Shown here one piece after another: positions 7,650 to 15,541 of a stretch of DNA of 46,116 nucleotides (the first letter of the stretch is position 1; each line of letters starts with the position of its first letter). Origin of the DNA: Saccharofermentans sp. Its GTDB lineage: Bacteria > Bacillota > Clostridia > Saccharofermentanales > Saccharofermentanaceae. The notes beneath the pieces are model-generated. The model did no database searches, was not told the DNA's origin, and saw only the letters and a list, made by a program, of their open reading frames with translations. Position numbers and translations under genes: made by a program. The stretch spans positions 1 through 46,116 of the forward strand of contig JAIKYD010000108.1 of assembly GCA_024683485.1 (NCBI GenBank), given 5' to 3'.

Positions 7650-7746
7650 TTAAACAACAAAAGACCCAAGTACAGCGGAACTATACCTGGGTTATTACTC
7701 AAACTTATGATTTGCTTATAACACATGTATAGTTGAACTATACATG
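7650..7746 (-). promoter_or_regulatory. Riboswitch expression platform (terminator and antiterminator)
   Basis: Three mutually exclusive pairings are visible on the minus-strand RNA. (1) A near-perfect palindrome at 7724-7746, two 11-base arms around one base. (2) An intrinsic terminator: ACCCAGGTA (plus 7684-7692) with TACTTGGGT (plus 7664-7672), nine bp with one G-T, followed by CTTTTGTTGTTT. (3) An antiterminator: AACTATAC from the second palindrome arm (plus 7727-7734) pairs perfectly with GTATAGTT in the terminator's 5' arm and loop (plus 7679-7686). The outer CATG of the palindrome (7743-7746) is also the 3' strand of aptamer P1. P1 formation should therefore break the palindrome, free the antiterminator arm and switch transcription on. 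Confidence 0.75.
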
Positions 7747-7830
7747 AGTCTCGCAATTTAAAACAAGCCAGACCGTTAAGGTCAGGATGTTGACTTGCTA
7801 CGCCAAGGCGCTTGCTACTCCCCCATGGGA
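7743..7830 (-). promoter_or_regulatory. yybP-ykoY family (Mn2+) riboswitch aptamer
   Basis: The minus strand carries the hallmark GGGGAGTAGC (plus 7814-7823), a CGCC-TT-GGCG hairpin, TCAACATCCTGA (plus 7782-7793), a GACC/GGTC hairpin and GCGAGAC (plus 7748-7754), in the order and spacing of the yybP-ykoY class. P1 is CATGGG (plus 7822-7827) with CTCATG (plus 7743-7748), six bp with one G-T. This class senses Mn2+ and usually turns genes on. It lies between a strong promoter and the ABC operon. Identified by eye from consensus, not by a covariance model. Confidence 0.85.
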
Positions 7831-7841
7831 ATTACTTCGTG

Positions 7842-7870
7842 AATGTAACATATTGAATGATGACTGTCAA
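7842..7870 (-). promoter_or_regulatory. Promoter of the riboswitch-ABC operon
   Basis: On the minus strand TTGACA (plus 7865-7870) and TACATT (plus 7842-7847) are 17 bases apart. The start should fall near 7835, just before the aptamer. Confidence 0.75.
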
Positions 7871-7887
7871 CACAGGACTTTCTGAAA

Positions 7888-7896
7888 TGATACAAT
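7888..7896 (+). promoter_or_regulatory. Extended -10 for the GH127 gene
   Basis: TGA-TACAAT at 7888-7896 on the plus strand is an extended -10 about 50 bases before the GH127 start. No clear -35 is seen; its upstream region overlaps the divergent riboswitch promoter. Confidence 0.45.
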
Positions 7897-7945
7897 TCAG
7901 GAAGAACGTGGTCGATACTGAATAAATACTGTCCTGGAGAAGTAG

Positions 7946-9850
7946 ATGATTATGAAAAAACAGACACAGATATCAGAGAAGGCATATCAGTCTTCCGGTT
8001 TTATCAGAAAATACCAGAAACTTGTATCTGATGTTGTAATCCCGTGGCAGGAAAAGATCCTGTGGGATGATGCTCCGGATACTGAAAAGAGCCATGCTAT
8101 AGCCAACTTCATAAATGCCGGGAAAGTGCTCCGGGGAGAAGATCCCGGAGACGGATTTTACGGTATGGTCTTTCAGGACAGCGATGTTGCCAAATGGATC
8201 GAGGCAGCTTCTTATTCCCTGATGAATACACCTGATATCACACTGGAGAATGAGCTGGACAAAGTCATCGGGATAATCGTTCAGGCGCAGGATGAAGACG
8301 GATATCTTAATACATATTTCACTGTTAAAGATCAGGATAAGAGATGGACCAATCTTCATGAAGCCCATGAGCTCTATGTGGCCGGGCATATGATAGAGGC
8401 TGCCTGCGCCAATTTTGAAGCGACAGGCAAACGTGTCCTTTTGGATTGTATGATAAGAAATGTTGAGCATATCTACGATCACTTTATTTCCAAAGGCAAT
8501 CCAGGAGTGCCCGGACATCCGGAGATCGAACTTGCGCTTATGAAACTTTACAGACTGACCGGAAACAGCCATGCTCTTGAATTGTGCAGTCATTTTCTTA
8601 ATGAGCGCGGCAAAGATCCGGAACTGTTTATCAACGAAGCTTCAAAGCGTGACTGGAGTGTATGGAATTCCAATCCAAAAGATCAGGGTGATCTGGAATA
8701 CCGTCAGTGTGACAGACCTCTGCGCAGTCTTGAGAAAGCAACGGGACATGCTGTCAGAGCTGTTTATCTGTATTCCGGAATGGCTGACTTCGCTTCTGAG
8801 ACCGGAGATGATGAAATGTTGTCTGCCTGCAGACGTTTGTGGGATAACATCGTAAAGAACAGGATGTATGTCACGGGCGGCATAGGTTCGACCGTTCAAG
8901 GAGAAGCGTTTACTGCTGACTATGATCTCCCTCCTGACACTGCCTATGCTGAGACCTGTGCGTCTGTCGGACTGATATTTTTCGCTTCCAGGATGCTCGA
9001 AAACAATATCAGGGGAGAGTATGCAGATATAATGGAACAGGCATTTTACAATACAGTTCTGGCGGGAATGGCTCTGGACGGAAAAAGATTCTTTTATGTA
9101 AATCCGTTGGAGGTCGATCCGGGCATCTCAGGCATAGTTCCAACCCACAGGCATGATCTTCCGGTAAGACCGAAATGGTATCAATGTGCCTGCTGTCCGC
9201 CGAATGTTGCAAGACTTATTGAATCATTCGGCAAATATGCCTATGGCGAAAATGATGATACTGCGTTCTGTCACATGACCGCAGCCGGAACCGTCAGGTT
9301 CAGAAACGGAATGGTCCTCGACTGTAAAACAGATTATCCGCATAGTATGAATGTTAACTATTCGGTCAGCGGAACGGGAAGGCTTGCAATCCATATCCCT
9401 GGCTGGAGCAAAGAATTTAAAGTGACAGTTGACGGAAAGGATCACAATGCTGAAAGGCGGGACGGCTACATCTATATTGATGTTAACGGTAAAGTACAGA
9501 TAGAAGTGGTTCTTGATGATACACCGCATTTTGTATATGCTTCCCCGCGCATCCCGAGGATCTCAGGAATGATCGCTCTGCGGCGCGGGCCGCTCATTTA
9601 CTGCTTTGAGGGCATTGATAACGGAAGTGTGAAGTCGGTCAGGATCAACAGAAATTCAAAGCCATGCGTTTCAGCTTATTCCGCGGAACTTGGGGCACAT
9701 ACCTTGTTGGTGGATTCATTCATTGAGCAGGATACGGATGAACTCTATACGGAAGAACAGCCGGTTCTGGGTCCTTATGAGGCAACAGCGGTTCCTTACT
9801 ATACCTGGGGGAACCGCGGTGAGACTGAAATGCGTGTGTGGATGCAGTAA
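7946..9850 (+). CDS. GH127 beta-L-arabinofuranosidase
   Basis: A 634-residue cytoplasmic glycoside hydrolase of family 127 (formerly DUF1680), which releases terminal beta-L-arabinofuranose from plant arabinan or extensin oligosaccharides. The active site fits HypBA1 of Bifidobacterium longum closely. Glu320 in GEAF is the acid/base candidate; Glu336 and Cys338 in ETC, with Cys416 and Cys417 in CACCPPN, match the Zn-thiolate site. The 16-residue spacing between the two Glu residues equals that of Glu322/Glu338 in HypBA1. No signal peptide is present. GGAG lies six bases before ATG 7946; ATG 7952 is an alternative. It diverges from the Mn-riboswitch operon and is followed at 54 bases by an HD hydrolase. 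No arabinose transporter is nearby. Confidence 0.93.
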   Translation: MIMKKQTQISEKAYQSSGFIRKYQKLVSDVVIPWQEKILWDDAPDTEKSHAIANFINAGKVLRGEDPGDGFYGMVFQDSDVAKWIEAASYSLMNTPDITLENELDKVIGIIVQAQDEDGYLNTYFTVKDQDKRWTNLHEAHELYVAGHMIEAACANFEATGKRVLLDCMIRNVEHIYDHFISKGNPGVPGHPEIELALMKLYRLTGNSHALELCSHFLNERGKDPELFINEASKRDWSVWNSNPKDQGDLEYRQCDRPLRSLEKATGHAVRAVYLYSGMADFASETGDDEMLSACRRLWDNIVKNRMYVTGGIGSTVQGEAFTADYDLPPDTAYAETCASVGLIFFASRMLENNIRGEYADIMEQAFYNTVLAGMALDGKRFFYVNPLEVDPGISGIVPTHRHDLPVRPKWYQCACCPPNVARLIESFGKYAYGENDDTAFCHMTAAGTVRFRNGMVLDCKTDYPHSMNVNYSVSGTGRLAIHIPGWSKEFKVTVDGKDHNAERRDGYIYIDVNGKVQIEVVLDDTPHFVYASPRIPRISGMIALRRGPLIYCFEGIDNGSVKSVRINRNSKPCVSAYSAELGAHTLLVDSFIEQDTDELYTEEQPVLGPYEATAVPYYTWGNRGETEMRVWMQ

Positions 9851-9904
9851 AAAGCCGTATAATATCGGGAAAACATTAAAGACAAGCACGGGAATGATTT
9901 AACT

Positions 9905-10489
9905 GTGAACGATTTACTTATTCAGGAAACAAAAGACTATACAAGAGAACTGTTCAGCGGTAACTCTGACGGGCATGATCTGGATCACAGCCTCAGGGTG
10001 TATTCGAATGCAATGCTGATAGCAAAAGAAGAACAGGAATGCGACCTGGAAGCAGTTGCACTCGCAGCACTTCTCCATGATGCTGATGACCATAAGCTTT
10101 TCGATACTGAGGATAATGAGAATGCGGTCTCTTTCCTGAAAGCTCACGGTGTTGATGAACAAAGGATCAGGTTCATCGTAGAAATAATCAGATCAGTCTC
10201 ATTCAGCAAGAACCGCGGAAAGACACCTGATTCGGCGGAAGGTAAGATAGTGCAGGACGCCGACAGACTTGATGCGATGGGTGCCGTAGGCATAGCCCGT
10301 ACCTTTGCGTACGGCGGTAAACATGGAAGACCGCTTGATGGCGGAATAGAGCATTTTCATGAGAAACTGTTATTGCTGAAAGATGAGATGAACACATCAA
10401 AGGGCAGGGAACTGGCTGAATCCAGACATAGATTTATGGAGGAATACCTTGCACACTTTGATTCGGAAACAGAATTGATCAGCAATTGA
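9905..10489 (+). CDS. HD-domain phosphohydrolase
   Basis: A 194-residue soluble protein of the YedJ/YpgQ-like HD superfamily. Metal-binding signatures appear in order: His in GHDLDHSLRV, the HD pair in LLHDADDHK, and the distal Asp in QDADRLDAMGAVGIAR. These proteins are metal-dependent phosphohydrolases, often acting on nucleotides. The start is GTG at 9905 with only a weak upstream purine patch; the downstream metallophosphoesterase frame starts near its stop, so the two likely share an operon with GH127. Substrate unknown. Confidence 0.85.
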   Translation: MNDLLIQETKDYTRELFSGNSDGHDLDHSLRVYSNAMLIAKEEQECDLEAVALAALLHDADDHKLFDTEDNENAVSFLKAHGVDEQRIRFIVEIIRSVSFSKNRGKTPDSAEGKIVQDADRLDAMGAVGIARTFAYGGKHGRPLDGGIEHFHEKLLLLKDEMNTSKGRELAESRHRFMEEYLAHFDSETELISN

Positions 10490-10518
10490 AAGAACAAACA
10501 CAAAACAGGGGGATAAAA

Positions 10519-11292
10519 ATGTCTAAGATTATGTTTTTAGCGGATCTGCACGGGAATATGCCTGCTACGCTTGCAATTGAGAAAGAGATCGAAAGGATCA
10601 AACCAGACGATCTGTGGTTTCTGGGTGATGCTGTCGGCAAGGGGCCTGAGAGTGACCAAACACTGGATTGGGTAAGGAACAACTGCCGGCATTTTATAGC
10701 AGGTAACTGGGATCTGGGATGTGTTGAGGCATATAGGACAGGTGTATCCGGCATAAAACCCGATGATTCCTGCTGTGAGAAGTCGGAGAAGGATCGCAGG
10801 GAATGGCTCGAGACACTTTCTTTCTACTGTGAACAGCTTGGAAAAGAACGTCTGGAATGGCTTGAATCCCTGCCTCAGGAGGACGAGATCCTGATAAGCG
10901 GAATAAACTTCCGTCTTGTACATGGCAGGCCCATTGATATCAACTACCATCCTTATCTTACGATGGATGAGTTCCGCCCGGGGTTTACTGATACAAAGGG
11001 AAAACTCCATGGCGGCTTTATAAGCGCAGACTGCCATATGCCGTATATCCGTGAAATGGATCTGGGTTATGCAATTAATACCGGCAGCATCGGTAATTCC
11101 CTTGGTGTTACAAGATGTCATGCACTTGTGATCGAAGGGGAACCGGGAGCCTCAGAATTGTCACCGATAAGCATGAATATTCTCAGCATTCCATATGACA
11201 ACAAGCTTGCGGCAGAGATCGCGGACAGATATCCGTTGCCGAACAGGGATGCTTATAAGAAAGAGATCATGACCGGAGTATACTCGAGATAA
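10519..11292 (+). CDS. Calcineurin-like metallophosphoesterase
   Basis: A 257-residue YfcE/ApaH-like phosphoesterase. Motifs: D-x-H in FLADLHGN, GD in FLGDAVGKGP, GN[W]D in AGNWDLG (the usual His of GNHD is Trp here), His in LVHGRP, and the INTGSIGN loop near residue 190. The His-to-Trp change may alter catalysis or substrate choice. A longer frame opens at 10486, but AGGGGGAT at 10508-10513 precedes ATG 10519, which starts MSKIMFLADLHGN as in relatives. It lies 29 bases after the HD protein and is probably co-transcribed with it. Confidence 0.85.
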   Translation: MSKIMFLADLHGNMPATLAIEKEIERIKPDDLWFLGDAVGKGPESDQTLDWVRNNCRHFIAGNWDLGCVEAYRTGVSGIKPDDSCCEKSEKDRREWLETLSFYCEQLGKERLEWLESLPQEDEILISGINFRLVHGRPIDINYHPYLTMDEFRPGFTDTKGKLHGGFISADCHMPYIREMDLGYAINTGSIGNSLGVTRCHALVIEGEPGASELSPISMNILSIPYDNKLAAEIADRYPLPNRDAYKKEIMTGVYSR

Positions 11293-11361
11293 AATGCTGG
11301 ATTATAAGCCGGGTTCAGTTTTTGTTTTCATTTTCTTAATTTATCTTTAGGTTTTGCGTAT

Positions 11362-11367
11362 TATAAT
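11362..11367 (+). promoter_or_regulatory. Candidate -10 for the DGC/two-component/ABC operon
   Basis: A perfect TATAAT lies about 50 bases before the diguanylate cyclase start, with A/T-rich sequence and no convincing -35. Confidence 0.4.
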
Positions 11368-11413
11368 TCTAAATAGTATGCACGTCAGTGTTTGATCAAA
11401 AGGAGATTGTGGT

Positions 11414-12721
11414 ATGGCAGATAAGAATTTGAATGATTACAGTGCAAATGATGTTTCAGAACTGATTCTTGGCAATGTTGATGCGGCCATAGTAGTCGAT
11501 CCGTCGGTCGATAAGTACAAGGCGATTATCCGCCGCGGTTTTTTTGAGAAGTTTCTCGAAGAAACCGGCAGTTATCATGATCTCATATTGGATCTGTGGT
11601 TCCATTTCAATGATTCACATGAGAAGGTAGCCGAGGATTATCAGATATTTGCTGATAATACGGGAAATTTCAAAGGCAAGTACAGCCGCCGGTTAAAGAT
11701 CGCTCTTGAGAATGAGGAACAGTCACATCTCGTGCAGCTGACAGTCTATCCTTTCGAGGATTCAAAAAAGTATATCTTTGTTCTGGATGAATTTATAGAC
11801 AACGATTCTTTGCAGGAATCGCTTACGACCAAAAAGATCAATACGATTCAGGGTTCTTATCTGTTCTCTATGTATATCGACCTGGTCCAGGATACAACAA
11901 GCAGTATAAATGTTGCGGAGATTTCCGAGGATGTTGTTAATTACAACCTGAAGTATTCCGAGTGGAGAATGATGATTGTAAATATGTTCCAGCCGGAAGA
12001 CCAGGAACAATTCCTCCGCCGGACTGATCCCGAGTACCTTAAAAAGAATTTTACTCCGGGACGCACATCTTCTTATGACTGCATGATGCGTAATCTTGAA
12101 GGTAAATATATCTGGGTCAAGCTCATATTCAGCCGTGCCCAGACCAATAATGATGATGATTACAGATTTGTCTTCCTGGTTCAGGATATCCACGAGAACT
12201 CGATGGAGATCCTGTCCACACTTAAGAAATATGAGGAGATGGCGATTACGGATCCTCTCACAGGTGTTTATAATCACGGAGAGATCGAGACACAGCTTCA
12301 CAATGCACTGGCACTCCGCCAGAAGTATGATGATCCGGTTTCTGTCATGATGCTCGATCTGGATATGTTCAAGAGTATTAATGATACATATGGTCACTCT
12401 GTCGGTGATACGACACTGAAGCATTTTGCAAAGATCATGAGAGATCTTACTGTTGAAGAGAATACTTCCGTAGGCCGCTGGGGCGGAGAGGAATTCGTTA
12501 TAGTCTGCTATGAGAAAGATGCGGATGAGGTAATGAATCTGGCGGAAGAACTCAGGAAGAATGTTGAAGTGTATTCATTCCCTGAAATAGGTCATATAAC
12601 ATGCTCGATCGGTGTCACCGAATTAAAGGCAGGCGATACATTTACTGAAGCATTTAACAGGATCGATAAAGCAATGTATGCTTCAAAGCATGACGGAAGG
12701 AATAAAGTTACCATATTATAA
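11414..12721 (+). CDS. PAS-type sensor diguanylate cyclase (GGEEF)
   Basis: A 435-residue cytoplasmic protein. Residues about 20-140 and 150-270 look like two PAS-type sensory domains; the C-terminal ~160 residues are a GGDEF domain. It has DPLTGVYNHGEIE, the metal-binding LDLDMFKSINDTYGHSVGD and an intact GGEEF active site at residues 357-361, so it should make c-di-GMP from two GTP. No RxxD inhibitory site is seen five residues before GGEEF. No membrane segment is present. AAAGGAG precedes the start. Its stop is four bases before the response-regulator ATG, so it appears to be the first gene of a six-gene operon with a two-component system and ABC transporter. That linkage is unusual. Confidence 0.9.
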   Translation: MADKNLNDYSANDVSELILGNVDAAIVVDPSVDKYKAIIRRGFFEKFLEETGSYHDLILDLWFHFNDSHEKVAEDYQIFADNTGNFKGKYSRRLKIALENEEQSHLVQLTVYPFEDSKKYIFVLDEFIDNDSLQESLTTKKINTIQGSYLFSMYIDLVQDTTSSINVAEISEDVVNYNLKYSEWRMMIVNMFQPEDQEQFLRRTDPEYLKKNFTPGRTSSYDCMMRNLEGKYIWVKLIFSRAQTNNDDDYRFVFLVQDIHENSMEILSTLKKYEEMAITDPLTGVYNHGEIETQLHNALALRQKYDDPVSVMMLDLDMFKSINDTYGHSVGDTTLKHFAKIMRDLTVEENTSVGRWGGEEFVIVCYEKDADEVMNLAEELRKNVEVYSFPEIGHITCSIGVTELKAGDTFTEAFNRIDKAMYASKHDGRNKVTIL

Positions 12722-12724
12722 GAT

Positions 12725-13411
12725 ATGACTGATATCTTGATCGTTGAGGATAATGAGGAACTGGGAGTACTGATAAGGGACTTCCTGATCCGTGACGGAT
12801 TTACCGTTGTCTGGAAGACCACCGGAGAAGAAGGATTGCTTGCTCTTAAGGAAGAGAAGTTCCGCCTTATGCTTTTGGATGTCATGCTCCCCGGAACTGA
12901 CGGATATGAGACACTCAGGAGGCTGCGGAAGGATCTGGGGCTTCCTGTTCTTATGATGAGTGCCAAAAATGACGATCAGAGCAAGATATTAGGTCTTGAT
13001 GTAGGCGCTGATGATTATATTGAGAAGCCTTTCTCTTTTCCTTTCCTCTCATCCAAGATAAAGGCGGTCCTGCGCCGTAATTACGACAATGCTGACGAAC
13101 ATAAGGAACTGACATATAAGGATATCAATGTTGATCTTGATGATATGACAGTCCGGAAAGGTGAGCGTATCATTCCTGTTAACGGCAAAGAACTTGAGAT
13201 CCTTATCTATTTCCTTAAGAATCCGGACAAAGTTATCCATAAAGAAGTTCTGTTCAATGCAGTCTGGGGTCCTGACTGTTTTTCCGAGATCTCGACGCTG
13301 ACAGTTTATATCCGCTGGCTCCGTGAGAAGATCGAGGATGATCCCAGGGAACCCAAGTATATCCATACAGTATGGAGAGTCGGCTACAGGTTTGGAGAGG
13401 CTTCCAACTGA
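12725..13411 (+). CDS. OmpR-family response regulator
   Basis: A 228-residue regulator. The receiver domain (about 1-118) has the acidic pocket Glu8/Asp9, phosphoacceptor Asp52 in LLDVMLPG, and the Lys of EKPFSF. The C-terminal winged helix (about 125-225) ends in the OmpR-type VYIRWLREKIEDDP and GVGYRF-like WRVGYRFG. Its stop overlaps the kinase start (TGATG). No good ribosome site is seen just upstream of its own ATG, so translation is probably coupled to the cyclase four bases before it. It likely controls the ABC genes downstream, as in BceRS-type modules. Confidence 0.92.
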   Translation: MTDILIVEDNEELGVLIRDFLIRDGFTVVWKTTGEEGLLALKEEKFRLMLLDVMLPGTDGYETLRRLRKDLGLPVLMMSAKNDDQSKILGLDVGADDYIEKPFSFPFLSSKIKAVLRRNYDNADEHKELTYKDINVDLDDMTVRKGERIIPVNGKELEILIYFLKNPDKVIHKEVLFNAVWGPDCFSEISTLTVYIRWLREKIEDDPREPKYIHTVWRVGYRFGEASN

Positions 13412-14721
13412 TGCGCAAATACCTGGGCAAGTATATTCTTCTGTTTGTCATCTGCCTTGCCTTAGGCATATCTGTTTTTCTGTTTATTTCCGTTTCAGAA
13501 AACCGGTCTGAAGGCCGGCGTCAAACTTTGATGAACCGCGTTGCCAATGAGCTTTCCTCGGACAGCACAACTGATATAGAAGCGCGTCTTTCAGAAATTA
13601 TGGAGTCAAATAACTGGGAGAAGGAATACGGTAAGAAAAATGTTCCTTCAGATATCAGGTATATCAGAGCTGACAACGGAGATGTGCCATATGCGCAGTT
13701 GGAAGACGGAGGTTCTCTTTGGAGTATCTCCGGTGACGGAACGGTAAAGGGTTTTCTCGTTTTCTCGTTTATTGATGATCATGTGACAACATCCATCATT
13801 ATCTGCGAAGTAATAGTCGCTGTTTGTTTTGTTATCTCATTACTTTTCTTTATATATATTGACCGCAAGGTGATCATGCCTTTCAACAGACTCTCCGAGT
13901 ATCCGGAACGCATCGCAAAGAATGAGAATGCGGATGCTCTTCCCGAATCGAAAAACAGATATTTCGGAAAGTATATCTGGGGCATGAATATGCTTCGCGA
14001 CCGTTTATCCGGTGATACCCGCAAACTCCGCCAGCTCGAGAAGGAACAGTTAACGCTTGTATCTACGATTGCCCACGGCATCAAGACTCCTGTTGCCAAT
14101 ATCAAACTTTACTCCGAGGCTATAAAGAGCGGACTTTATCATGAAGATGGAATACCTGATGAGAAGGATGCTGAAGTGGCGGATAAGATAACAAAAAACG
14201 CGGATGACATCACTGTACTGGTAAAAGATCTGCTGGACAGCGCATCGAAGGGCGTGGTTGTTTTCGAGCCTTCCATAGAGACATTTTATCTGACTGAGAT
14301 AGAGGACTTCATAAAGCGCGAGTATGATAACCGCCTGAATGTCCTTAGGATCCCATACAAGATCGATATGAGAAGCCGTGTCATGATAAATTCCGATAAG
14401 AACGGCATTTTCCGTATTCTCTCGCAGCTTCTCGAGAATGCCGTCAAATACACTGACGGCCGTGGAATAACCGTAATTGTTGACAAGACGGAAGACGGGT
14501 ATTGCTTTTCCGTGCGCGATACCGGAAGCCGTATTCCTGACAGTGAGATGCCTTATGTTTTTAACAGCTTCTGGCGCGGTTCAAATGCGGAAGGAGTTGA
14601 AGGAAACGGCTTGGGTCTTTATGAAGCTGCATTCATTGTGCGCAAACTCGGAGGCGATATTGCCGTGCGTTACATCGAAGAGACTGAAGAGATGGAATTC
14701 GAAGTTTTTCTGCCGCTTTAA
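13411..14721 (+). CDS. Membrane sensor histidine kinase
   Basis: A 436-residue kinase starting at the ATG inside TGATG, with GGAGAGG upstream; a longer frame beginning at 13372 lies inside the regulator and is rejected. Membrane segments at about 7-28 and 128-150 enclose a ~100-residue extracytoplasmic sensor domain. The H-box is TIAHGIKTPVANIKL, with phosphoacceptor His222. The HATPase domain has N-box LLENAVKYTDG, G1 DTGSRIPD and G2 GNGLGLYEAAF. The exposed domain is larger than in intramembrane-sensing BceS kinases, so it may bind a ligand itself. It pairs with the upstream regulator. Confidence 0.9.
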   Translation: MRKYLGKYILLFVICLALGISVFLFISVSENRSEGRRQTLMNRVANELSSDSTTDIEARLSEIMESNNWEKEYGKKNVPSDIRYIRADNGDVPYAQLEDGGSLWSISGDGTVKGFLVFSFIDDHVTTSIIICEVIVAVCFVISLLFFIYIDRKVIMPFNRLSEYPERIAKNENADALPESKNRYFGKYIWGMNMLRDRLSGDTRKLRQLEKEQLTLVSTIAHGIKTPVANIKLYSEAIKSGLYHEDGIPDEKDAEVADKITKNADDITVLVKDLLDSASKGVVVFEPSIETFYLTEIEDFIKREYDNRLNVLRIPYKIDMRSRVMINSDKNGIFRILSQLLENAVKYTDGRGITVIVDKTEDGYCFSVRDTGSRIPDSEMPYVFNSFWRGSNAEGVEGNGLGLYEAAFIVRKLGGDIAVRYIEETEEMEFEVFLPL

Positions 14722-14778
14722 GGATTTTTTAATAGTTGAATAAGACAATGTGTTCAGGATGGAAAGGGAGGTACCCCA

Positions 14779-15540
14779 ATGGGCACATTGATCAAGACAA
14801 AAGATCTCTGCAAAACATATATAGTAAACAAGCAGAGCAATAACGTACTTCAGAATGTAAATCTTACTGTTGATGAGGGAGAGTTCGTATCGGTCATGGG
14901 ACCTTCGGGCTCAGGCAAATCCACGCTCCTTTATACCGTGAGCGGAATGGATAATGTCACGGCCGGAAGCGTTTTCTTTGACGGTGATGAGATCTCGAAG
15001 ATGAAAGAAAAAGATCTCATCTGCTTAAGGCTCATCAAGATGGGATTTGTTTTCCAGCAGATGTACATGATGCGCAAACTCAGCATCCTGGACAACATCA
15101 TCCTGCCGGGTTTCCAGGCAAAGATAAGACCCAGGGAAGAGGTAAGACAATATGCCGAGGAACTGATGAGAAAGCTCGGCATCATCGATGAGGCAGACCG
15201 CGAGATCACGGAAGTATCAGGCGGACAGCTCCAGAGGGCATGTCTGTGCAGGGCTCTCATTAATCACCCGAAGATTATCTTTGCTGACGAACCTACGGGA
15301 GCCCTTAATTCAAAGGCTTCCGGAGAAGTTATGGAAAGACTTCTCGAGGCTAACAGAATGGGCACGACGATACTCATGGTCACACACAGTGAGAAGGTCG
15401 CATCGGTTTCCGACAAGATCATATATCTGGTCGACGGAAATATTCAGGGCGAGCTCGTTCTCGGCAAGATGAAGGAAGGCGATGACATCGGTGCGAGAGA
15501 GCGTCAGGTAAGAAACTGGCTCGGGGAGATGGGTTGGTAA
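14779..15540 (+). CDS. ABC transporter ATPase (Bce/MacB type)
   Basis: A 253-residue nucleotide-binding subunit with Walker [11 protein letters not shown]-loop VFQQMYMM, signature VSGGQLQR (Leu-to-Val in the first position), Walker B IIFADEPTGALN and H-loop VTHSE. A ~30-residue C-terminal tail follows. AAAGGGAGG lies upstream of the ATG. It is 57 bases after the kinase and one base before the permease, as in antimicrobial-peptide sensing and detoxification modules. Confidence 0.93.
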   Translation: MGTLIKTKDLCKTYIVNKQSNNVLQNVNLTVDEGEFVSVMGPSGSGKSTLLYTVSGMDNVTAGSVFFDGDEISKMKEKDLICLRLIKMGFVFQQMYMMRKLSILDNIILPGFQAKIRPREEVRQYAEELMRKLGIIDEADREITEVSGGQLQRACLCRALINHPKIIFADEPTGALNSKASGEVMERLLEANRMGTTILMVTHSEKVASVSDKIIYLVDGNIQGELVLGKMKEGDDIGARERQVRNWLGEMGW

Positions 15541-15541
15541 T

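Noticed and set aside
7724..7746. Palindrome read as a TetR/MarR-type operator for the ABC operon
   Set aside because: It lies about 90-110 bases inside the predicted transcript, shares bases with riboswitch P1 and with the antiterminator, and so is better explained as part of the riboswitch expression platform. An operator role is not excluded.
7973..8593. 206-residue minus-strand frame
   Set aside because: Antisense to GH127, whose active-site residues and spacing are clear.
11293..11340. Terminator after the metallophosphoesterase gene
   Set aside because: Only a 4-5 bp wobble-containing stem before a T-rich stretch; too weak to list.
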